Position numbers and translations under genes: made by a program
Shown here: one piece after another, positions 1-5,779 of the stretch
Layout of the letters: every line of letters starts with the position of its first letter
How positions within the stretch are numbered: the stretch's first letter is position 1
Notes under the pieces: model-generated
Databases searched by the model: none
What the model saw: the letters and a program-made list of their open reading frames with translations, nothing else
What the model was told of the DNA's origin: nothing
Source: an uncultured Saprospiraceae bacterium
GTDB taxonomy: Bacteria > Bacteroidota > Bacteroidia > Chitinophagales > Saprospiraceae
Length of the DNA stretch: 5,779 bases
Reading direction: 5' to 3'
Assembly: GCA_905479665.1 (NCBI GenBank)
Contig: CAJQNM010000061.1
Location: 1-5,779, forward strand

Positions 1-317
1 AGATCGTTGGTTGGCAAGTATACCGAACCGATATCGGTTTTAAATCCAATATTCTTATGCAGGTAAAAAATATCTGTAGCCTGGACTCCGGCAGAGGGAA
101 ACAAGTCTTCATCATCATCGGAATGAAAATCATCCCGCATCCGGCTGTGCAGGTTCATAACCGCGGCCTCAAAATCTTCGGCTGTGCTAAATGAATTTTC
201 AGGTGAAAAGAAATCTACAGGTTCCGTTTCTAAGAAAGCATCCTCATCACAGGAAAACAGTAGAGTTAGGCAGAGGAGACCGGCAAAAGACAAAAATTTA
301 TATGTGTAATTTTTCAT
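1..317 (-). CDS. SusD/RagB-family surface lipoprotein, N-terminal part (gene continues past left edge)
   Basis: Partial gene: about 105 codons are present and the remainder lies beyond base 1. SusD-family proteins are outer-membrane lipoproteins that cap the SusC barrel and help capture the substrate at the cell surface. The translation begins MKNYTYKFLSFAG, followed by a hydrophobic stretch and the lipobox L-F-S-C with the lipidated cysteine at residue 23. The acidic DED just after the cysteine resembles the surface-export signal of Bacteroidota lipoproteins. FLETEP and the later STAEDFEAAV match the usual SusD N-terminus. Two in-frame ATGs exist, at 326 and 317. I chose 317 because it gives the typical Met-Lys signal-peptide start, but 326 (adding Met-Thr-Thr) is possible. 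The start lies 12 or 3 bases after the susC stop, so the two genes are almost certainly co-transcribed and perhaps translationally coupled. The substrate cannot be inferred from this fragment. Confidence 0.93.
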   Translation of the reverse strand, partial: MKNYTYKFLSFAGLLCLTLLFSCDEDAFLETEPVDFFSPENSFSTAEDFEAAVMNLHSRMRDDFHSDDDEDLFPSAGVQATDIFYLHKNIGFKTDIGSVYLPTND

Positions 318-329
318 GGTTGTCATATT

Positions 330-3300
330 TTAAAATGAGACGTCTAATCCAAAGCTATACGATCGCATCACTGGTCTACCAGCATCATTGATACCAATCC
401 CTGTTTCCGGGTCCCAGCCGGGCCACTTGGTGAGGGTAAGTAAATTTCTGCTACTTAAGGTGAGCCTCAAACTTTGGATAAATGGTATCGTTTCTGCACC
501 TAGGGAGTAGGATAAAGCAGCGTCGCGTAATCGTACGAAATTCCGTTGCGTATAACGGTTTCCCCGTATCCCGGCAGCGCCCTTAATACCTGGTCTCTGG
601 TAGGTAGCACCCGTGCTGTTTTCCGGTGTCCAATAATTCAAACCCGCTGGAAAAGCTTGATTAAAATGAGTCTCCGTGTTAAATATGCTTAAGTTATATA
701 AGTTGTCTTGGCCGAGATACCTGTTTTTACCTCCCTGGATGGCATTGATAAAAAATCGCAAGGTCCAATTCTTGTATGTCATCACATTATTAAGACCAAA
801 CCGGTAGGCTGGCAAGCGGTTACCGATGATGGATCTGTCATCCCCATTCCAACTGCCATCACCGTTAAGATCCACGACCTTGTAAGATCCGAACTCATAG
901 CCATTCGGTATTTCATCAGTCAGCTGCCAAAAACCATCTGTCGTGTAGTCATAAATGGCCCCGAGTGACTGGCCGATAAATAATCCTTCTGAAATTAAAT
1001 CATCCTCATTACCATCCCCATCGACGTCAAACCCAAGTAAGGTATTGATCTTGTTTCTATTCCGGGAGAAACTAAGATCCGTAGACCATTTGAAATCTTG
1101 GGCTAAAATGTTAGTGGAAGAAAAGGTGATTTCCAAACCTTCATTATGAATTTCTCCCAGGTTGTCCGGAAAGATTTCAAACCGATTCAGAGCGGGGATA
1201 TCCACTTCATACAATAAATCAGAGGTATTATTATTGTAATAATTTATACTCCCGCTAAACCTTCCTTGCTGTAGTCTAAAATCAAGGCCTATATTGATTC
1301 CCGTTGTTTTTTCCCATTTCAGATCTGGGCTTTCCAAGGCACTTATCCACTGGGCAAACAAAGAAGTTCCATCCGCGGTTACATAGCCGGGTTCTCCATC
1401 CACTTCCGCCAGTATTTGATATCGACCAATGGTGCGGTTTCCAGTACTACCATAAGATGCCCGCAATTTTAGAAAGCTGAGCCATCTACCTGCACCCTCA
1501 AAGAAAGGCTCATCGGAGATGATCCATCCCAAGGCCACCGATGGGAAAGTGCCAAACTTATTTTCTTGACTAAAACCAGAAAACCCATCACGTCTCACCG
1601 TACCAGTGATCAGATATCGCTCCATAAACCGGTAGCTGATTCTGCCCATATTGTATAAACTTGATTCATTCCATCCTCCCGAAAAGACTTTTTGCTGATC
1701 TGCAGCGGCTACCTGCAAGCTGTTAAAACCCAAGACGCCTTTCACAAAGTTCGAACCTTGTGCTTCGGTGAATCTAAAATTGCGCTCCTCCACTCCATAA
1801 AGTAAAGTGACATCCAATTCGTGATTATTTCCAAAGGCCCGGCTGTACGAAAGAATGTTATCCGCACTCCAAGAATTTTGGGCTTCATCTCTTTTCGATC
1901 CGAACCCTTGGAAACTAAATCCATGTGGTTCAAATACATTCTCTGTATTTGACTGGTGGTTATTTCCAAATCTAAATTGATAGGACAATCCCTCGATCGG
2001 CAATTTTACTGTGCTGGTGAAGATGCCATTGAGATTCAGCCGCTGGTCTTCTACTTCGGCATCATCTTCTATGAGCGGATTAATAGAATTTCCGAACGGA
2101 CGTTCTACCAAAGTCCCCTCCTGATCAAACGGTGTGGCATAAGGCTCAATAAACCGGTCCACGGTGGTATAGGTTTGTGGTCCATAATTGCTTAGCGAGA
2201 AGAAGGATTGTATATCAATCTTTAACCAATCGGTAACCGAAGTGCCCAAGTTGATTCTGCCATTAATCCGGTCGAAATATTCATCCCTCAAGTTCCCCTC
2301 CTGCCTGGTATATCCTACAGACGCAAAATAATTATTGACATCCGTGGAGTTGGCAATCGACAAATTGTGCTTTACGATAAGCGGATTATCGCGGGTCACA
2401 TGGTCGTACCAATCAAATGAATTGCCAGCTTCAAATTGATTAATTTCATGGTTGGTCTTGAAGTTGGTGGTCTGAGCCCAGTCCGGATTCGGTTGTAAAT
2501 AATCGGGTGCCAATCGACTTTGTTGGATATCCGACTCTTCCACTTTCTTGATAAAGGCCTCGGAACCCTGGGCTCGCAGTTCGTGGGTGGGCTCGGAAAT
2601 AGACATTTGGGTTGAGAAATTAATGATCGGCTTACCATCTTTCCTTCCTCCGCTCTTGGTGGTTAACAATATGACCCCATTCGAGGCCTGAGAGCCATAA
2701 ATCGCAGTAGCACTAGCATCTTTAAGTACCTCAATAGATTTAACATCCGATGGATTTATATCAATCAAATTTCCCCGAAAAATAATGCCGTCAATGACTA
2801 CTAGGGGATCTAACTCTCCCGAAATGGAGGTTTGTCCGCGAATGGAAATCGAAGGATTTTCGCCAGCCTGGTCCACTTGTCCTATATTTAGACCAGGTAC
2901 TGCACCGGCGATTCCCTGCATGATACTCACGTTAGGTTGTTGGTCGATGGCAGCTAGATCAACGCTTTGAACAGAACCCGTTAAATCACGCACCTTTGTC
3001 GTCCCATATCCGATCACGACAATCTCATCCAATGAAGAAATATTGTCTTGCATGACAATCGTGAGGTTGGATTGGTTCTCAATATCTATTTCCATAGAGC
3101 TATAGCCGGTGTAGGAAATAACTAATGTGGTGGCATCATCCGGAACATCCAAAGAAAAGTTACCATCAAAATCAGTAGTGGTACCGACATTCGTGTTTTT
3201 CACCAAAATGGTTACACCAATCAGTGGTTCACCGGTTTCGTCTGTGATTGTACCAATAATGGGTTTTACGACCTTTTCTGCATACACCGTCTGCAATACA

Positions 3301-3722
3301 TCCTGTAGTTGATCAACGGGGTCCGCTCTATATCTTTTGAGACTGAGTCCGCTTTGCTCGAGTTTTTGTATTTCCTCAATGTGGTGACGGAACTTTCTGA
3401 CTTTTTTCTTGCCAATTTTGCCCTTTTGGCGTATCACATAATACTTGTCTCCAAAAGTCTCATAAACATAGTTGGTACTAGCAAGTAGTCGGCCGATTGC
3501 TTTATCCAAACGTTCACCAGTTTGTAGGGAGAAATTTACGTCAACTTCCCCTAGCTCCTCCGCATCATAAGTGAAAAAGACCTGATATTTTTCACCTAGC
3601 TCCTCTAGAACCACTGATAAAGGCTTCATAGCCGTATTCGCAAAGGCGGTACCTATGCTAGCTGCAACAAGCAGTAGCAGCGCGTACTTTCTAAGAAGAG
3701 AAGAGTAATTTTTAAGTTTCAT
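330..3722 (-). CDS. SusC/RagA-family TonB-dependent outer-membrane transporter with N-terminal STN signalling domain
   Basis: A 1130-residue outer-membrane transporter expected to import an oligomeric nutrient with its SusD partner, powered by TonB. Domains in order: signal peptide (about 1-29, ending near A-F-A-N); STN (secretin/TonB short N-terminal) domain about 35-98; basic linker 99-152; carboxypeptidase-D-like beta domain 153-229; SusC signature DEIVVIGYG at 232-240, the likely TonB-box region; plug domain about 242-357; beta-barrel to the terminal Phe1130. Conserved SusC motifs include FGTFPSVALGW (723-733), LKLRASYGSTGN (751-762), PDLKWEKT (799-806), DLNGDG (951-956) and WPGWDPETG (1100-1108). 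The reading frame extends upstream to a TTG at 3770, but I chose the ATG at 3722: it follows an A-rich stretch and starts a clean signal peptide (MKLKNYSSLLRKY). The STN domain together with the adjacent FecR and sigma genes marks it as a transducer as well as a transporter. Length is normal for the family and no disruption is seen. Substrate unknown. Confidence 0.96.
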   Translation of the reverse strand: MKLKNYSSLLRKYALLLLVAASIGTAFANTAMKPLSVVLEELGEKYQVFFTYDAEELGEVDVNFSLQTGERLDKAIGRLLASTNYVYETFGDKYYVIRQKGKIGKKKVRKFRHHIEEIQKLEQSGLSLKRYRADPVDQLQDVLQTVYAEKVVKPIIGTITDETGEPLIGVTILVKNTNVGTTTDFDGNFSLDVPDDATTLVISYTGYSSMEIDIENQSNLTIVMQDNISSLDEIVVIGYGTTKVRDLTGSVQSVDLAAIDQQPNVSIMQGIAGAVPGLNIGQVDQAGENPSISIRGQTSISGELDPLVVIDGIIFRGNLIDINPSDVKSIEVLKDASATAIYGSQASNGVILLTTKSGGRKDGKPIINFSTQMSISEPTHELRAQGSEAFIKKVEESDIQQSRLAPDYLQPNPDWAQTTNFKTNHEINQFEAGNSFDWYDHVTRDNPLIVKHNLSIANSTDVNNYFASVGYTRQEGNLRDEYFDRINGRINLGTSVTDWLKIDIQSFFSLSNYGPQTYTTVDRFIEPYATPFDQEGTLVERPFGNSINPLIEDDAEVEDQRLNLNGIFTSTVKLPIEGLSYQFRFGNNHQSNTENVFEPHGFSFQGFGSKRDEAQNSWSADNILSYSRAFGNNHELDVTLLYGVEERNFRFTEAQGSNFVKGVLGFNSLQVAAADQQKVFSGGWNESSLYNMGRISYRFMERYLITGTVRRDGFSGFSQENKFGTFPSVALGWIISDEPFFEGAGRWLSFLKLRASYGSTGNRTIGRYQILAEVDGEPGYVTADGTSLFAQWISALESPDLKWEKTTGINIGLDFRLQQGRFSGSINYYNNNTSDLLYEVDIPALNRFEIFPDNLGEIHNEGLEITFSSTNILAQDFKWSTDLSFSRNRNKINTLLGFDVDGDGNEDDLISEGLFIGQSLGAIYDYTTDGFWQLTDEIPNGYEFGSYKVVDLNGDGSWNGDDRSIIGNRLPAYRFGLNNVMTYKNWTLRFFINAIQGGKNRYLGQDNLYNLSIFNTETHFNQAFPAGLNYWTPENSTGATYQRPGIKGAAGIRGNRYTQRNFVRLRDAALSYSLGAETIPFIQSLRLTLSSRNLLTLTKWPGWDPETGIGINDAGRPVMRSYSFGLDVSF

Positions 3723-3754
3723 ACTTTTAAATTTAGTCTTAAACAATGACCATC

Positions 3755-3779
3755 GGAACAGGCATGCCAATGACGTTCC
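3755..3779 (-). repeat. Short inverted repeat in the fecR-susC spacer
   Basis: GGAAC and GTTCC form 5-base arms separated by 15 bases, and the loop contains the 8-base palindrome GGCATGCC. It lies 33-57 bases upstream of the susC ATG, within the 68-base gap after the anti-sigma gene. It could be a small RNA hairpin in the polycistronic mRNA or part of a binding site, but the stem is short and could occur by chance. No matching Bacteroidota promoter (TTTG, then TAnnTTTG at the expected spacing) is visible in this gap. Confidence 0.25.
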
Positions 3780-3790
3780 AGTGAATTTTC

Positions 3791-4816
3791 TTAGCGGATG
3801 ATTAGGGTGTTGCCGTCTTTTGTTATTTTCCTACCAAGTGATACTTCCAAAATCGGAATAACTGTTTCAAGTTCTTGTAAGGGTACTCTGAACATTCTAT
3901 TTTCCGCGAGCACACTTTTGTCCTGGACTTCAAATTCGACTCCGTAAATTTCCTTGATTTCTTGCAGGAATAATCCCACATTAGAATGCTGCTCTAAAGT
4001 CCCATCTTTCCACGTAGTGTACGGATCTTGAGGTACCGCATTTCGCGAAACAATGGCCCTTTTCTCATGAGAATAGGCGATAAACTGTCCTGGATCCATA
4101 TATTCAGAAGTATCCTCGAGGTCTAGTTTTATTTTGCCTTCTTCAAGAAATACATTCGTATTTGCACCACGATTTTGCACATTAAATTTCGTACCCAAAA
4201 CCTCAATAACCATACCTCCTGTGTTCACTTGAAACCGACTGCCAGATTCGGGTCGCTTCTGAACCTCAAAGAATGCCTCGCCCTCTAGCCATACGCTGCG
4301 AAGGGATGCTTCTGACCAATCTGTATCTAAAGTCAATAAAGAATTAGCATTCAAATGCACCTGTGATCCATCTGGCAAACTAACTTTCTGCCACTCCCCA
4401 AATGCTGTTTGGTATACCAATATTTGTTGATCTCTGGGCCAGCTAAGCAACCCAATTAGCCCTGTCAGAATTACAATCGAAGCAGCTGTTGCCCAACGAA
4501 GTATTGTTCGTCTCCCCGGTATTCTTAATCCTATTACTCGACCAGCTGATTGTTCAAGTTGCGTGGGCCTTTTCATCGAATCAAGTTTTTCCTGAATTTC
4601 GACCTCACTGGGCACAGTCAACGCAAATGCATGTTTTGCAGCTAGCAAAAAAGTCCGTGCTTCATCGATGGTTTGTTGTTGGTTTGGGTAGGTCTTGCAA
4701 AACTCTTCCCAATACTGACCAGAAGCTGGCGTGGGAAAATAAACGCCGCGCCTAAACTCAGGGTCGGTGATCAATTCATCGAAAGATAGTTTCTGATAGT
4801 ACCTAAAATCGTGCAT
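3791..4816 (-). CDS. FecR-family anti-sigma factor (inner membrane)
   Basis: A 341-residue single-pass inner-membrane regulator that should hold or modulate the neighbouring ECF sigma factor and relay the signal from SusC. Residues 1 to about 100 form the cytoplasmic part. Its pattern (FDELITDPEF, then YWEEFCKTYPNQQQTIDEA) is typical of Bacteroidota FecR proteins. A transmembrane segment spans about 105-126, preceded by the basic GRRTILRW. The periplasmic FecR domain covers about 135-232, with LPDGSQVHLNANS (147-159), GEAFFEV (179-185) and VLGTKFNV (206-213). The C-terminal domain, about 277-340, matches the DUF4974 type found in this phylum and is the expected contact for the SusC STN domain. 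Length is normal. The ATG at 4816 is preceded by AT-rich sequence (AGAGATTTA) without a Shine-Dalgarno site; the next Met is residue 81, too late to be the start. It lies 161 bases after the sigma gene and 68 bases before susC, all in one direction. Confidence 0.95.
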   Translation of the reverse strand: MHDFRYYQKLSFDELITDPEFRRGVYFPTPASGQYWEEFCKTYPNQQQTIDEARTFLLAAKHAFALTVPSEVEIQEKLDSMKRPTQLEQSAGRVIGLRIPGRRTILRWATAASIVILTGLIGLLSWPRDQQILVYQTAFGEWQKVSLPDGSQVHLNANSLLTLDTDWSEASLRSVWLEGEAFFEVQKRPESGSRFQVNTGGMVIEVLGTKFNVQNRGANTNVFLEEGKIKLDLEDTSEYMDPGQFIAYSHEKRAIVSRNAVPQDPYTTWKDGTLEQHSNVGLFLQEIKEIYGVEFEVQDKSVLAENRMFRVPLQELETVIPILEVSLGRKITKDGNTLIIR

Positions 4817-4977
4817 TAAATCTCTGTTTCTTATGGTGGGGCAGTGCGGCCTATTGGATGAAATCTACAGCTACTACCTAAAAGCTGCCTGCACTAAAGA
4901 CTGGTGAGATCTCATCTTGTAACCTTGGGATTTGAAAAGAATAAGCTAGCAACCAAAGTAGGGTTTTTAGAGGTGCC
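4817..4977. other. 161-base spacer between sigma and anti-sigma genes
   Basis: No plausible gene is visible here; the longest minus-strand start-to-stop run I noticed encodes only 13 residues. It holds a 10-base palindrome TGAGATCTCA at 4905-4914 and a weak 5-base inverted repeat (TAGGG/CCCTA, 4959-4980) overlapping the sigma stop codon. Neither is followed by the T-run expected of an intrinsic terminator on the minus strand. A TAGATTTC sequence on the minus strand, about 45 bases before the FecR start, partly resembles a Bacteroidota -7 element but has no upstream TTTG at proper spacing. I therefore read this as an untranslated part of one operon, though a weak internal promoter cannot be excluded. 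Confidence 0.5.
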
Positions 4978-5526
4978 CTAAACTTCTCCCAAACGTTTCT
5001 TACTCCTAATTCGAGCTAATGCTCGGGCCACATAGTTTCGAACAACTTGATTTGACAGCTCAGTAATTTTGGAAATCTTCTCATAGTTGAAACCTTCATA
5101 AAACCTGAGAAAAACCACTTCTTTCTGCCGCAGAGGCAATATCTCGATTTGTTTTCGCAGCCACTGGATCTGTAACTCGTCGGCTTCCTGCTGCATCAAC
5201 TGGTGCTCTACGGAGTCTGTGACCTTTGGAATTTCGACAATCTTCCGAATGACAGCCCTCCGCTTCTCCTTATTGAGGTCCGTCAATAATCTGTGCTTTA
5301 TCGATCGATAAACATAGGCATCAAAATTGATGACATGATCAAGGCGCTCTGGGTGCTTCAGCATCTTTTCAAAGAAATCCTGAATACAGTTCTCCACTAG
5401 CATTGTATCTGAGCAATAAATTGCGCCATATTCCCTCAGCTTCGGATAAAAGTACCGATACAGCACACTGAACACCTTACGGTCACCAGAGCGAAAAGTT
5501 TCGAAAATACTAGTCAGATCTTCCAC
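4978..5526 (-). CDS. ECF-family RNA polymerase sigma factor (FecI-like)
   Basis: A 182-residue sigma-70-family protein of the extracytoplasmic-function group, which would direct RNA polymerase to promoters of this nutrient-uptake locus. Region 2 spans about 14-90. It opens with FRSGDRKVFSVLYRYFYPKL, contains VENCIQDFFEKML (44-56, the equivalent of the usual D-x-x-Q-x-x-F core-binding helix) and the FDAYVYRSIKHRLLTDLNK helix, and ends in the basic KEKRR. Region 4 spans about 118-176, with LPLRQKEVVFLRFYEGFNYE (130-149) followed by the DNA-binding helix-turn-helix NQVVRNYVARALARIRSKK. It has two sigma domains and no extra C-terminal extension, the usual size for ECF sigmas. The start codon is GTG: an in-frame TAG lies five codons upstream with no ATG between, and the next Met is residue 42, inside region 2. 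No Shine-Dalgarno sequence lies at normal spacing. Pairing with the FecR-type gene just downstream supports the FecI-like assignment; the target promoters are not identifiable here. Confidence 0.95.
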   Translation of the reverse strand: MEDLTSIFETFRSGDRKVFSVLYRYFYPKLREYGAIYCSDTMLVENCIQDFFEKMLKHPERLDHVINFDAYVYRSIKHRLLTDLNKEKRRAVIRKIVEIPKVTDSVEHQLMQQEADELQIQWLRKQIEILPLRQKEVVFLRFYEGFNYEKISKITELSNQVVRNYVARALARIRSKKRLGEV

Positions 5527-5779
5527 AACAAATGAAAAGCTCTAGATCCTACCTCCATTTTGGTAGGTGATAATTAATTAAAACAACCATCGTATTCCGC
5601 AACGACTCCCTTCGTTCTTCTCGACAATCGTACTGCATCGTAAATCAGCATCAGGCTGGATGTGCCCCAGTGAGATTGGTCTGGTCTGCAGCGCTCACTT
5701 GTATGAATGCGAAATTGGAAAGTTGTAGAGTAATATAATTAATAGATCTGATAGAAGTAGTTTATATATCAGGCAATAT
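5527..5779. other. Non-coding region upstream of the sigma gene (probable promoter/leader region)
   Basis: No convincing gene is found on either strand in this stretch. The right-hand part (about 5725-5779) is strongly AT-rich, and a TAATTAATTA palindrome lies at 5571-5580, about 45 bases before the sigma start. The promoter of the four-gene operon is expected here, but I could not find a TTTG / TAnnTTTG pair with correct spacing on the minus strand. TACGATTG near 5620 matches five of six specified -7 bases but lacks a -33 partner. A 6-base inverted repeat AGTGAG/CTCACT (5669-5699, 19-base loop) is also present and may be chance. Confidence 0.4.
5548..5567 (-). promoter_or_regulatory. Hairpin in the sigma-gene leader
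   Basis: On the minus strand CCTACC and GGTAGG form a perfect 6-base-pair stem (four of them G-C) around an 8-base loop AAAATGGA. It sits 22-41 bases before the GTG start of the sigma gene. The 3' arm follows directly on from GGA in the loop, giving GGAGGTAGG, so the hairpin would partly hide a purine-rich GGAGG and an ATG. It is not followed by a T-run, so it is not a terminator. It could be an operator for a dimeric protein, a messenger-stabilising stem, or chance. Confidence 0.35.

Noticed and set aside
1742..2638. Minus-strand frames at 1742-1969 and 2396-2638
   Set aside because: They overlap susC on the same strand in another frame and have no family features; they are frame shadows.
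191..3312. Several open frames of 61-88 codons on the plus strand (for example 191-391, 708-968, 1956-2195, 3127-3312)
   Set aside because: They lie mostly antisense to the clearly coding susC (the first also to the start of susD), show no recognisable domain or signal peptide, and are expected shadows of a long coding sequence.
3723..3740. TAAATTTA resembling a Bacteroidota -7 element just before susC
   Set aside because: It lies only a few bases before the ATG and no TTTG element is found at the expected distance upstream.
3723..3770. 16-residue N-terminal extension of SusC from a TTG start
   Set aside because: TTG is an unlikely start, the added residues precede an otherwise perfect signal peptide, and the ATG at 3722 has a suitable A-rich upstream context.
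4489..4755. 88-codon plus-strand frame opposite the anti-sigma gene
   Set aside because: Antisense to a well-supported FecR gene; its hydrophobic start mirrors the transmembrane-coding stretch and shows no independent evidence.
4905..4914. Perfect 10-base palindrome TGAGATCTCA as an operator
   Set aside because: Several 10-base palindromes are expected by chance in a window of this length, and there is no second copy or promoter next to it.
4959..4980. Possible terminator after the sigma gene (TAGGG/CCCTA hairpin)
   Set aside because: The stem is only 5 base pairs with a 12-base loop, overlaps the stop codon, and no run of T follows it on the minus strand.
5669..5699. Inverted repeat AGTGAG/CTCACT and adjacent tandem GGTCT repeat, considered as part of a tRNA, small RNA or attachment site
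   Set aside because: The stem is short with a 19-base loop; no cloverleaf, flanking repeat or integrase is present.

Overview
The window carries one co-directional gene set on the minus strand, read from right to left: an ECF (FecI-type) sigma factor, a FecR-type anti-sigma factor, a large SusC/RagA-family TonB-dependent outer-membrane transporter, and the start of a SusD/RagB-family surface lipoprotein that runs off the left edge. SusC/SusD pairs, the FecR C-terminal domain type seen here and the AT-rich gene starts without a Shine-Dalgarno sequence all point to the phylum Bacteroidota. A free-living Cytophagales-type organism is my best guess, but the window alone does not fix a genus.

Layout: 5527-5779 is the non-coding region upstream of the sigma gene, with a short hairpin just before its GTG start. 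4978-5526 is the sigma factor. 4817-4977 is a 161-base spacer. 3791-4816 is the anti-sigma factor. 3723-3790 is a 68-base spacer with a small inverted repeat. 330-3722 is SusC, and 1-317 (possibly 1-326) is the 5' part of susD, which starts almost on top of the susC stop codon. I see no RNA genes, mobile elements, CRISPR arrays or convincing terminators.

How it works together (established for the family, inferred here): the SusC protein has an extra N-terminal STN signalling domain ahead of its plug and barrel. This marks it as a transducing transporter. When SusC and SusD bind an oligomeric nutrient such as a glycan or peptide, the STN domain would contact the periplasmic C-terminus of FecR. 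FecR would then release or activate the sigma factor, which would raise transcription of this locus. The substrate cannot be told from the window, because degradative enzymes would lie beyond the left edge. The cassette is canonical and I find no undescribed system. The points worth a second look are the STN-like resemblance between the FecR C-terminus and the SusC N-terminus, a possible Gly-Thr self-cleavage site in FecR, the long basic linker in SusC, and the leader hairpin of the sigma gene.
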